Shown here piece by piece: positions 9,065 through 16,828 of a stretch of 54,889 bases of DNA; within the stretch, counting starts at the first letter, position 1; each line of letters opens with the position of its first letter. Source of the DNA: Yinghuangia elevatio (GTDB lineage: Bacteria; Actinomycetota; Actinomycetes; Streptomycetales; Streptomycetaceae); contig NZ_JBEZFP010000051.1 of NCBI RefSeq assembly GCF_040649515.1, forward strand, positions 1 through 54,889, read 5' to 3'. The position numbers and the translations under genes were made by a program. The notes beneath the pieces were generated by a model. The model was not told the origin of the DNA and did not search any database. It saw only the letters and a program-made list of their open reading frames with translations.

Positions 9065-10024
9065 GTGACCCTCCAGCAGCTGCGCTACCTCATCGCGATC
9101 GTGGAGCACGGCTCGATCTCGGCGGCGGCCGAGGCGCTGTTCACCGCGCAGCCCGCCGTCACCCGCGCGATCCAGGCACTGGAGCGCGAGCTCAAGGTCC
9201 CGCTGCTGCTCCGCTCCCAGGGCCGGGCCCGGCTCACCTCCGAGGGCGAGGCGGTCGTCCAACTCGCGCACCGGGTCCTGGCCGGCGTCGCGGCGATCGG
9301 CGAGTCGATGCGTCCCAAGGACGCGACCCCCGCGGCCGCCGCACGGCCGGTACGCCTCGGCACCACGCCCGCGCTCGCCATCCAGATGATCAGCGCCCTG
9401 TCGCCCCGGTTCGCCCGGCACCTCCCCGGCATCACCGTCGACGTCGTCACGTTCCCGAGCCGGGACCCCATCTTCGACGCCTTGCGCGCGGGAGAGATCG
9501 ACGTGGGCCTGACCGACCTGCCGGCGCCGACCGACCTCGAAATGGACCTCCTCCGCCCGCACGAGGTGGTCCTCGTCTCCCCGCAGAACGTCGACCTGCC
9601 CGATCCGCTGCCCTGGGAACTCCTCGACGGGCACCCGATGATCGTGCCCACGCGCGCCTCCCCGCGCCGCGCCGACTTCGAGGAGTTCTTCGCCACGGCC
9701 GGGATACGCCCCGCCGTCGTCCTGGAGACCGACGAACGCGCCGCGTGGCTGGCCGGCGTCGCGGGCGGCCTCGGGTCCATGCTCTGGTACCGCGACCTCC
9801 TCGAAGGGTTCGACGCGATGGTGCGCATGCGGTCCTTCTCCCCGCCGATCCACCGCACGATCGGGCTGGTCTCCGCGCGGCGCGCGATGCGCGCCGAAGT
9901 CCGCGCGTTCTACGGCTTCGCCCGGCGCATCAACGCGACCGTGTTCCACGCGAGCGGCGACGGACGCGGCGAGGCGCGGGGTGAGGCGCGGGGCGACGGA
10001 CGCGGCGACGGGCCGGGCGGCTGA
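9065..10024 (+). CDS. LysR-family transcriptional regulator
   Basis: A 319-residue LysR-type regulator. The N-terminal winged helix-turn-helix is intact (TLQQLRYLIAIVEHGSIS, AAAEALFTAQPAVTRAIQAL), followed by a LysR substrate-binding domain from about residue 95. The GTG at 9065 aligns with the family start; the frame is open 75 bases further up. There is no Shine-Dalgarno, so the gene may be leaderless. The C-terminal ~25 residues are a low-complexity Gly/Arg/Asp/Glu tail made from a short GC-rich repeat at about 9955-10020. LysR genes usually act on a divergent neighbour, but none is adjacent; the nearest candidate is the BKACE gene upstream on the same strand. Confidence 0.92.
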   Translation: MTLQQLRYLIAIVEHGSISAAAEALFTAQPAVTRAIQALERELKVPLLLRSQGRARLTSEGEAVVQLAHRVLAGVAAIGESMRPKDATPAAAARPVRLGTTPALAIQMISALSPRFARHLPGITVDVVTFPSRDPIFDALRAGEIDVGLTDLPAPTDLEMDLLRPHEVVLVSPQNVDLPDPLPWELLDGHPMIVPTRASPRRADFEEFFATAGIRPAVVLETDERAAWLAGVAGGLGSMLWYRDLLEGFDAMVRMRSFSPPIHRTIGLVSARRAMRAEVRAFYGFARRINATVFHASGDGRGEARGEARGDGRGDGPGG

Positions 10025-10055
10025 GTGCCCGGCCGCACCCGACTCCACCGGCAGC

Positions 10056-10580
10056 TCAGCGGCGGCGGCCCCAGATGTACGCCCGGTCGCCCTTCTGCGT
10101 GAGCGAGAACAACCGCTTCGCGTCCGCGAGCCGCATGTTCACGCACCCGTGCGAGCCGGGCGGCGTGGTGATCGCGCCCGCGTACGCGTGGAACGCCTGC
10201 CCGCCGTCGAAGTACTGCGCGTACGGCATCGACACGTTGTAGGCGTACGACCAGTCCTTCACCCGCTTGGCGTAGATCGACTTGAGGCCGGTACGCGTCG
10301 GAAAGCCCTTGCGGCCGCTGCGGATCGGGACGGGGCCGTACGTACGGTGGCCGTTCTTGTCCTGCATCCACAGTGTCTGGTTGTCGAGGTTCACGCAGAC
10401 GATGCGGACGTACCCGCGCGGGCAGGGGTTCGCCGCCGCCGCGGGCGCCGCCTCGACCGCGGGCGCGAGCGCGAACAGCAGCGCGCCGGCGAGCGACGAC
10501 GACAGCAGCACGTGCCTGAGCGGACGCCGCGGCCCGTCGGATCGGGCGGCGAAGCGGGCTGCTGTTCGCATGTCACGCAT
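10056..10580 (-). CDS. Secreted L,D-transpeptidase (YkuD domain)
   Basis: A 174-residue exported cell-wall enzyme that forms 3-3 peptidoglycan cross-links or attaches proteins to peptidoglycan. The N terminus is a signal peptide: basic residues, then the hydrophobic run LLSSSLAGALLFALAPA, then an Ala-rich cleavage region. The YkuD domain follows directly, with catalytic motif HAYAG...SHGCVNM; the cysteine in SHGC is the nucleophile. ATG at 10580 has AGGAGA 6 bases upstream and places the signal peptide correctly. The protein is small, lacking the extra Ig-like domains of mycobacterial Ldt enzymes. It converges on the LysR gene with only 31 bases between them. Confidence 0.93.
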   Translation of the reverse strand: MRDMRTAARFAARSDGPRRPLRHVLLSSSLAGALLFALAPAVEAAPAAAANPCPRGYVRIVCVNLDNQTLWMQDKNGHRTYGPVPIRSGRKGFPTRTGLKSIYAKRVKDWSYAYNVSMPYAQYFDGGQAFHAYAGAITTPPGSHGCVNMRLADAKRLFSLTQKGDRAYIWGRRR

Positions 10581-10870
10581 GACGGTCTCCTGCGCTGGGC
10601 CGAACGCCCAGGGCGGGATCGGAGCCCGGGGCGGCCCTCCAGGATCACGGTGCCCAGCCGCCCCGCGCATCTCGGCGTCACCCGCCCGGAGGAAGGCCGA
10701 TCGTGGTAGCGAAGACCCGTTCGCAGCAGCCGCGCGACCACGCAAGTCCCCGCACAATCGGAGTCATATGCCAGGCGCCGCAATGGAGTTCGGCTCCGCC
10801 GGCTGACCGCCGGGGCACCGGCGCGCACCGCCGCCCGAGCCCGGAATTCCACCCTCCAGGAGCGCCGACC

Positions 10871-11010
10871 ATGCCCGTCCGGCCCTACGACGCCGTGCTC
10901 TGCGACATCGACGGCGCACTGCGCCACTGGCCCGCCCCCGGACACACACCGACATCGACCGCGCGCACGCCCCACCTCCCGGTACGCTCGCCGCCGCCCG
11001 CAAACCGGCG
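10871..11010 (+). pseudogene. HAD-like hydrolase, frameshifted 5' remnant
   Basis: ATG at 10871 with a good AGGAG begins MPVRPYDAVLCDIDGALRHW, the typical opening of actinobacterial HAD hydrolases, with the DxD nucleophile region as CDIDG. After residue ~24 the frame is lost: two extra bases (CA) within the CACACA run at about 10942-10948 move the homologous reading TDIDRAHAPPPGTLAAA into another frame. Homology fades by about 11010 and the rest of the enzyme (normally ~200 residues) is missing. It is therefore a decayed fragment, not merely one sequencing slip. Confidence 0.75.
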
Positions 11011-11205
11011 ATGACAGCCGTCCACTCCCGCAGCGCCGAAGACCTCCGCACCGCCCTGCACCCCCCACCAGGGACGCCCCCACCAACAGCGACAGTCACT
11101 CGGCCCCGTGAACGGCGACCCGGCTGCCCAGACCCCGTCAGGCCCGACGATTCCCGCATCGAAATCCTGTGGTCCGCCCAGGGTGGCAGCCGACACGATT
11201 GCGCA

Positions 11206-11938
11206 GTGATCACGCGCCAAGAAGCCGTCTCCCAGGTCGTCGCACGCCTGGTGCCCGAGGCCACCGCCGCACGGGCGGCGTTCGAGGATGCGGTCCGCGT
11301 ACGGGACCTCGGCTTCGGCTGGCTCGTCCGCCACGAACCGCGCGAAGGCCGGAACGACACGTCACCCCGGGACGATGACAGCGTGCGGGGGGGGAGCGTA
11401 CCTGGTCGATGCGAAGACAGCAGTGCTGTATTTCGTGCCGGCCGTCGACCTGGCGGACGACGCGTGGATCGACGGGTTCCTCTTCCACCACACGCGGCGT
11501 CACGTACCCGACGCCCTCGAGACACGCATCCGCGACGTCCTCGCCGCCGGCGGGCGGATGACCGCCCTACGCGAACTGCGCCGATTGGCACCGGCCTTCG
11601 ACCTCGAACGTGCGCGCGGGTATGTGGACGCGCTCGAGAACCGGGCGGCCCCGCCACGCGTACTGCCCCCGCCGTCAATCCAAGTGGGCCAGCTGGACCC
11701 GCCAACGGCCGGTCTGAACGAGTACGCGCACATGTGGACGACCGACCGGGACCAGTGGTACCTCTCAACTCTCCCCGGCCATGTTGCGATCCCGATCCAT
11801 CGAGTCCATCGAGGCGCGGAGGAGTCTGCGCTGGTGATCTGCGACGATCGGCTGGCCGCCGCTGTCGTGGCGCACATGGCCGAGGCCGGAGTGGAGATGG
11901 TGGCGCGGGCGCTCGTACCGCCGAACCCGGCGCAGTAG
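11206..11938 (+). pseudogene. YrhB/Imm35-like protein, frameshifted at a G8 tract
   Basis: Two overlapping frames make one protein of ~244 residues. GTG at 11206 begins VITRQEAVSQVVARLVPEA and runs to a homopolymer of eight G at 11387-11394. One fewer G would join it to GAYLVDAKTAVLYFVP in the next frame, which continues to the stop at 11938. The N-terminal half, with GFGWLV and YLVD blocks, resembles the YrhB/immunity-35 fold; the middle (TALRELRRLAPAFDLERARG) resembles the L7/L12-like helical segment seen in some small Streptomyces proteins. As written the first frame would be misread. It could be a sequencing error, a real frameshift or a slippage-prone tract. No toxin partner is adjacent. 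Confidence 0.65.
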
Positions 11939-11980
11939 CCGGGGGCAGCGGGGTGGCCGATTAAGGCATTCGGCGAGCGG

Positions 11981-12595
11981 TTACTTGCTGGTGACGGGGG
12001 ATTGTTGGTCGAGGTCGTCGAGGAAGCGGTCGACGATTCGGCGTTGGAGTGCCTCGTCCCTGAGCGATTCGCCGACGATGCGGCCGGCCAGGTCGGTGGC
12101 CAGCTTGCCGAGGTCCTGCCGGACCACGATGGAGGCCTGCCTGCGGTCGGCTTCGATCTGCGCGTGGCCGGACGCGACGATCTCGTCCTTGATGCGCGCG
12201 CCTTCGGCCCGCAGCTCGGCCAGGGCCGCGGCACCCCGCTCACGCCCTTCCGCGGTGAGACGGCCCGCTTCGCGACGGGCGTCGATCAGTTCGGCGCGAT
12301 GACGCAGCAACTTGGCCTGCGCTTCCGCCTGGGCCTCTTCCGCACGGGCAAGGCCGCCCTCGATGGCGTCCGTACGCTCTTCCAGCGTCTTCCTGATCCG
12401 CGGCAGGAGCACCTTCGCGAGGAAGTAGAAGACGACGAGGAACGCCACGCCACCGATGACGATCTCGTCGAGCGGTGGGAGGAGGGGGTTCATCGGCTCG
12501 TGCCTGGGGACGCACGGGACCGTCGGGTCGTACGTCGGGTCGTGCGTCGGGACGCAAAGGATCGTCGCCTCGTCCCCTGCGGCAAGGTGCGTCAC
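11981..12595 (-). CDS. Orphan F-type ATP synthase b-subunit homologue
   Basis: Residues from MNPLLPPLDE onward match the actinobacterial F0 b subunit (AtpF): one membrane helix (IVIGGVAFLVVFYFLAKVLL), then a long charged stalk helix (RKTLEERTDAIEGGLARAEE) and the conserved GHAQIEADR and LATDLAGRIVGESL blocks. In bacteria the b subunit links F0 to F1, but no other atp gene lies nearby, so this is probably an extra copy. Two starts are possible. GTG at 12595 has GGAGG 8 bases upstream and gives 204 residues with a 34-residue N-terminal extension; ATG at 12493 gives the family length (170) but lacks a Shine-Dalgarno. I chose the former on the ribosome site. The extension contains a repeat-derived HDPTYDPT segment. 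Confidence 0.82.
   Translation of the reverse strand: MTHLAAGDEATILCVPTHDPTYDPTVPCVPRHEPMNPLLPPLDEIVIGGVAFLVVFYFLAKVLLPRIRKTLEERTDAIEGGLARAEEAQAEAQAKLLRHRAELIDARREAGRLTAEGRERGAAALAELRAEGARIKDEIVASGHAQIEADRRQASIVVRQDLGKLATDLAGRIVGESLRDEALQRRIVDRFLDDLDQQSPVTSK
12521..12556. repeat. 12-bp tandem repeat in N-terminal extension of the b-subunit gene
   Basis: Three 12-base units (CGTCGGGTCGTA and close variants). On the minus strand they encode the Asp-Pro-Thr repeat of the extension ahead of the conserved b-subunit start. Confidence 0.85.
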
Positions 12596-12812
12596 GGTGG
12601 CTTCCTCCGTTGCCAAGTCCAAAGTCACACAAGGAAGACGCGGCGAAGCCCGGGAATGCTGTGCCGGGTACCGGCGACTTCTTCGGTGCCTTCGAAGGGG
12701 CGCGCTGCGGATCGGCGGGGGCGTGGCGCGCCAACCGTCCGGAAGCGGGTACGCGGCGGTCCAAGTGACGTCAGCATTGCCTTCCCGCCCGTACGCGAGA
12801 GGATCACCCGCC

Positions 12813-13916
12813 GTGGCCTGGCTCCGGAGACGTTCCGCCACCCGTTCCGCCGCCGAGGAGCGGTTCTTGCAGCTCCAGCAGCTCTGGGAGGCCAGCCGCA
12901 TCGACGACGTGCTGCGTACGGTCGACGACGTGATCGCCGTATGCGAGCGGGAGTTCGCGCCGCGAGGCGCCGAGCTCGGGCACCTTCACACCGTCAAGAT
13001 GAACGCACTCGGGGAGGCCGGCCGGGTGGCCGAGGCCCGCGCGCACTTCGGGGCGGTCCTGCCGGGGTTCGTCGCCGCGGGGAAGCACGCGGGCGACGCC
13101 GTACCCCAGCTGCGGACCGCCATGGCGGGGACCCTGGCACGCTACGGCGACATCGCCGGAGCGTGGGAGCAGTACAAGTTGGCCCTCGCGCAACGCCAAA
13201 AGGGGCGGTGGAGCCTCAGGGCGTTCGCGGCCGAGGTGAACGTGGCAGGCAGCCTCGCCCTGGCCGGCGGCTACGCGCAGGCGGAGGCGTGGCTCCGCGC
13301 ACTCGCCGGGGAGCTTCTCTCGGTGCGCGACCTAGCCGAACGCATGGAGGCCGACGCCGCCCTGCGCACGAACCTGTCGTTCGCGCTGATCGGACTCGGC
13401 CGCTTCGCCGAAGCGGAGGAGAACGCCCGGCTTGCCGCCGAGGCGTTCGCCTCCCTGGAAGGACCCATGGGCGATTCGACACGCGCCGCCCGCGGCAACC
13501 TGGCGTCGGCCCTCGTCGAACTCGGGCGCGCGGTGGAGGCCGAGCGCGAGAGCCGCGCGCTGATCGGCTGGCACGAGGCGTACGGACGGCAGGACATGCC
13601 CGGCGTCGCGACCCTCCGCACCACCCTGGGCCGGGCCCTCGCCGCTCAGGGCCGACTCGACGACGCGGTCGCCGAACTGCGCGCCGCGGTCGACCTCGGC
13701 TGCGCCACGCAGGGCCCGTCGGGGTGGCGTACGGTCCAGGCCGTGGTCGCCCTCGCCGACCTGCACACCCGGATGGACGACTGGGCAGAGGCGCGGACGC
13801 TGCTGGAGACCGCCGTACGCGAAGGCGACGCCACCGGGCGGCAGGACAACCCCTGGCTGCCGATCGCCCGGGCGCGGCTGGCGGCGGTCACCGAAGGACT
13901 GAACCGGAACATGTGA
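12813..13916 (+). CDS. Tetratricopeptide-repeat protein
   Basis: A 367-residue soluble helical protein built of TPR-like repeats, with recurring Ala/Leu/Gly spacing such as LGRFAEAEENARLAAEAF, LGRAVEAERESRALIGWHEA and QGRLDDAVAELRAAVDLG. Such proteins act as protein-interaction scaffolds; no catalytic domain or signal peptide is seen. GTG at 12813 follows an AGAGG; the frame extends further upstream, but the start of the repeats and the ribosome site favour this one. It is divergent from the AtpF-like gene, sharing a ~217-base promoter region. Many Streptomyces carry similar TPR proteins of unknown role. The stop codon lies inside a 20-bp tandem duplication. Confidence 0.85.
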   Translation: MAWLRRRSATRSAAEERFLQLQQLWEASRIDDVLRTVDDVIAVCEREFAPRGAELGHLHTVKMNALGEAGRVAEARAHFGAVLPGFVAAGKHAGDAVPQLRTAMAGTLARYGDIAGAWEQYKLALAQRQKGRWSLRAFAAEVNVAGSLALAGGYAQAEAWLRALAGELLSVRDLAERMEADAALRTNLSFALIGLGRFAEAEENARLAAEAFASLEGPMGDSTRAARGNLASALVELGRAVEAERESRALIGWHEAYGRQDMPGVATLRTTLGRALAAQGRLDDAVAELRAAVDLGCATQGPSGWRTVQAVVALADLHTRMDDWAEARTLLETAVREGDATGRQDNPWLPIARARLAAVTEGLNRNM

Positions 13917-13944
13917 CCCGTCGACGGAACATGTGACCCGTCGA
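13905..13944. repeat. Perfect 20-bp tandem duplication over the TPR stop codon
   Basis: Bases 13905-13924 and 13925-13944 are identical. The first copy contains the last codons and the stop of the TPR gene, so the second copy is a non-coding duplicate. Confidence 0.95.
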
Positions 13945-14018
13945 GCAGCCTTCGGGTGACCGCCCCAGGCGCCGCGCTGTTCGCGGAGTGGGGTGGGGCG
14001 GGGTGAGTTGGGGCAGGG

Positions 14019-15548
14019 TCAGGAGTCCTTCGGGATCGCGGAGTTGAGGGCGACGCGGTGTTCTGTGACGTTCTCCTTCCGCAGATCCGGGGCGAGGTCC
14101 GGGGCGTAGTTGGCGACGATCTCCCGGAACCGTTCGACGGTCTCGTCGTCCATGATCTCGGTGCCGTGGTCGGCCATCGGGATGGTCAGATAGCTGCGTA
14201 CGCGCCCCAGCTCGTGCGCGCGGTAGCTCATGTCGACCGCATACCGGTTCACCATGAGGCGCTTGTCCGGCTCGTCGTGCGAGATGTCGTTGGCGAGCGT
14301 CTCGAAGCCGAGGTTGAGGAACAGGTCGGGCTCGTCCATCAGGCGGGTGTGCGCGGGCGACCCGCGCCAGCCGCTGCGGTTCCAGTTGCTGTTGCCCGGG
14401 ATCTCGTTCTTGGCCGGAAAGCCGCGGTACTCCGAGTTCGGGAACTCCTCGAGGAGCAGACCGCACAGTTCGCGCGTCTCGATGAGGGTGTCCCGGGTGT
14501 CCTCGGGGATCCCGAAGACATACAGGATCTCCGGGATGAAGTCGTTCCGCTCCGCGTGGTCGAACGCGTGGATCAGGTCCGACCGCAGTTCGTCCGCGTG
14601 CTTGCGCATCGCCCGCAGCACCGCGACCGAGGCCGCGCCGTCGGCGCCGAACCCGAAGCGGTCGAAGCCGGCCGCGCGTACCAGGTCGCGGATCTCGTCG
14701 GACGCCATGGCCGCGTTGTACGAGTCGGCGCGCGTGAGCGCGTGCATGCCGACCTCCACGCCGTGGCGCTCCGAGACCTCCAGCACGGCTTCGAGGCGGC
14801 CGGTCAGCTGCGCGAGGTCGCCGCCGGGCAGCGCCTGCTGGAAGAAGTCGAGAGACGTGCAATACAGGTAGAGCGACGGGATGCCGAGGCGCTGTGCGTG
14901 TCCGCAGTACAGGTCGAGGAACGCGCGGGTGTCGAAGAACGACTCGCGCCGTTTGGTCTGCGCGCCGCAGAAACTGCAGCCGAACAGGCAGCCCTGGCTG
15001 AACGGGAGCGTCATCTCGTTGGCGAGGTACACGCGCAGGTCCGCGTCGCTCAGCCGGGCCATCTGGCGTTCGAGGCCGGCGTCCATGGCGTCGGGGAGCT
15101 GCGCGAGCGCGCCGCGGTCGGTCTTGCGCGCGCCGGGGAAGATGCGCTGGAACTCCTCGGACGAGAGCCGCTCGACACCCTGGCCGCCCACATGGATCCG
15201 GGCGGGGTCCACCCGCTCGGCGAGGTGGCGGTAGACGTGCACCGCAGGGGTGATGTTCTGCGCGCCCATGCAGGCGATGCCGTACGAGTCGAACTCCTCG
15301 ACGCCGGGCGCTTCGCGCAGATCGTGCAACTGGCAGTCGAACAGCACCGGTTCGGCGAGGCCGTGGCGTTCGAGCAGTTCCGCGGCGTACATCGGGGCGA
15401 CCGGAAGGAAGGGCTGCCGGTCGGTCACGAACGGGGTGCCCTCGGCGAGGTAGTTGTCGTGCACGTACGGCGGATGGATCATCAGAGTTCGGCCGGTCGG
15501 CACGGATGCGACGTCCGACGGCGACAACGACAGGGATATCGGCGGCAC
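14019..15548 (-). CDS. Radical SAM protein with B12-binding-like N terminus
   Basis: A 509-residue radical SAM enzyme. The N-terminal ~170 residues have the look of a cobalamin-binding (Rossmann-like) domain, including LMIHPPYVHDNYLAEGTPF and VHVGGQGV-type strands. Around residue 187 is the CxxxCxxC cluster motif as CLFGCSFC, followed by a TIM-barrel body (SLYLYCTSLDFFQQALPGGD, RFGFGADGAASVAVL). The C-terminal ~100 residues carry no obvious second cluster. The GTG at 15548 is preceded by AAGGGGGA, and the upstream in-frame extension is Pro-rich and unconserved-looking. No biosynthetic partner sits beside it, so the substrate is unknown; B12-radical SAM enzymes often methylate unactivated carbons. 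Confidence 0.85.
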   Translation of the reverse strand: MPPISLSLSPSDVASVPTGRTLMIHPPYVHDNYLAEGTPFVTDRQPFLPVAPMYAAELLERHGLAEPVLFDCQLHDLREAPGVEEFDSYGIACMGAQNITPAVHVYRHLAERVDPARIHVGGQGVERLSSEEFQRIFPGARKTDRGALAQLPDAMDAGLERQMARLSDADLRVYLANEMTLPFSQGCLFGCSFCGAQTKRRESFFDTRAFLDLYCGHAQRLGIPSLYLYCTSLDFFQQALPGGDLAQLTGRLEAVLEVSERHGVEVGMHALTRADSYNAAMASDEIRDLVRAAGFDRFGFGADGAASVAVLRAMRKHADELRSDLIHAFDHAERNDFIPEILYVFGIPEDTRDTLIETRELCGLLLEEFPNSEYRGFPAKNEIPGNSNWNRSGWRGSPAHTRLMDEPDLFLNLGFETLANDISHDEPDKRLMVNRYAVDMSYRAHELGRVRSYLTIPMADHGTEIMDDETVERFREIVANYAPDLAPDLRKENVTEHRVALNSAIPKDS

Positions 15549-15888
15549 GGGTTTCCCCCTTGGTTGTGGTGGCGGTGCGCCGGTGTTCTGGTCTGGCGGC
15601 GGCAGTGGGCGTACGGCCACTGCCCCGGCCAACGGCCCGGTCCACGGCTACGCCCACGGCCGGGTCCGCGGTCCCGGTGGCGCGCGTGGCGACCTTCACT
15701 CGATCGTGGGCGGCGCGTCGGGGGCGCGTACAGCCCCGATCCGGACACGGCCATCTGACAAGGTGGTTTCCCACTTACGGCGGCGTACGGCGCCCTGAGC
15801 GGCTGTCGGCATCGGACTGCGGCGCCGACGCGAGGGGACGCGCGAGGGCCCCGGGACGGGGTCGCGGACGGTGTCAGCTACACTGAGT
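15549..15888. other. Intergenic region upstream of the radical SAM gene
   Basis: About 340 bases with no supported gene. It separates the radical SAM gene from the riboswitch-transporter unit and contains a CCACGGC/CCCGGTCC-rich low-complexity stretch. A TACACT hexamer at 15879-15884 just upstream of the riboswitch is a possible -10 element. Confidence 0.6.
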
Positions 15889-16010
15889 GATCGCGAAGGG
15901 GAGTAGTCCTTCAACGTCGGCTGGTCGACACACTGGGCATCTGCGGATGCCCCGGCCACCGAGCCCCGCCTTGCAGGCGGGGTGGACGAGACCTTCGGTC
16001 AAGGCATGAC
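15889..16010 (+). ncRNA. yybP-ykoY manganese riboswitch
   Basis: The leader of the GDT1-family gene carries the hallmarks of this class: the 5' block AAGGGGAGTAG (15896-15906), an internal GC-rich hairpin around 15966-15982 (CCCCGCC...GGCGGGG) and the 3' conserved CGAGACCTTCGG (15987-15998), followed by the closing GTC/GACC pairing. In characterised examples the fold binds Mn2+ and turns on Mn2+ exporters or UPF0016-type transporters. Its position about 115 bases ahead of exactly such a gene fits. Boundaries are approximate and need a covariance-model search. Confidence 0.88.
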
Positions 16011-16123
16011 CGGTCCGTGCATCCGTGCGGGCCTGTTCCGTCGTGCCGGGCCGAACGGTCGTATCCCGCCGCACACGCGGGGCCCGCACGCTCTGCCCGG
16101 CCCCCGCAGAAAGCAGTTCCGGC

Positions 16124-16708
16124 GTGACACTCGATCCCCTGGCGATCCTGACCGCCTTCGGGCTCATCTTCCTGGCCGAGCTTCCCGACAAGACGATGTT
16201 CGCGTCGCTGGCCATGGGCACCCGCATGCGGCCGCTGTACGTGTGGTTCGGCACGTCCACCGCCTTCGTCGTCCACGTCGCGCTCGCGGTCGGAGCCGGC
16301 AGTCTCATCGGCCTGCTTCCCAACGTGGCGGTCAAGCTGGTCTCCGCGGCCTTGTTCGCGTTCGGCGCCGTGGTGCTGCTGCGCGGGAGCGGCGACGATG
16401 ACGACGAGGACGCCGCGAGCCGTACGGTCACCGGCTTCTGGCCCGTCTACACCACCGCGTTCATGGCCGTGTTCATCAGCGAGTGGGGCGACCTGACGCA
16501 GATCACCACCGCCAACCTCGCCGCGACGAACGGCTGGCTGCCCACCGCGATCGGCTCCGCCGCCGCGCTGATGTCGGTCTCGGCGCTCGCGCTGCTGGTC
16601 GGCCGGTTCATCGCCAAGAAGGTGCCGCTCAAGACCGTGCAGCGGATCGGCGGGGCGTGCATGGCCGTGCTGGCGGTGTGGACGGTGATCGAGGCGTTCA
16701 CCGGCTGA
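16124..16708 (+). CDS. GDT1/TMEM165 (UPF0016) family cation transporter
   Basis: A 194-residue membrane protein with six predicted helices in two homologous halves. Each half carries the family signature E-x-G-D-[KR]-[TS]: AELPDKTMFA near residue 20 and SEWGDLTQI near residue 125. Between them is a short acidic cytosolic loop (DDDDED). Characterised relatives move Mn2+ or Ca2+ out of the cytoplasm. The GTG at 16124 gives the expected N terminus (MTLDPLAILTAFGLIFLAEL); an upstream in-frame start at 16025 lies too close to the riboswitch. Control by the preceding Mn2+ riboswitch indicates Mn2+ homeostasis, most likely export under excess. Confidence 0.92.
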   Translation: MTLDPLAILTAFGLIFLAELPDKTMFASLAMGTRMRPLYVWFGTSTAFVVHVALAVGAGSLIGLLPNVAVKLVSAALFAFGAVVLLRGSGDDDDEDAASRTVTGFWPVYTTAFMAVFISEWGDLTQITTANLAATNGWLPTAIGSAAALMSVSALALLVGRFIAKKVPLKTVQRIGGACMAVLAVWTVIEAFTG

Positions 16709-16828
16709 GCCCGCCGAAGCCCGCCGCTCCCTGGCCGCCCGCCGCCCCGGCGGGCTGACTGCGGGGCTGACCGCGTGGGCTGACCGCGCGGCTGAGGACG
16801 CGCGGCCTGCCGTCGCAGCCTGAGACGG

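Noticed and set aside
10703..10870. A possible gene at GTG 10703 with a strong GGAGGAAGG
   Set aside because: It reads straight into the HAD remnant, has no recognisable protein character and overlaps the L,D-transpeptidase promoter region; the HAD start has its own ribosome site.
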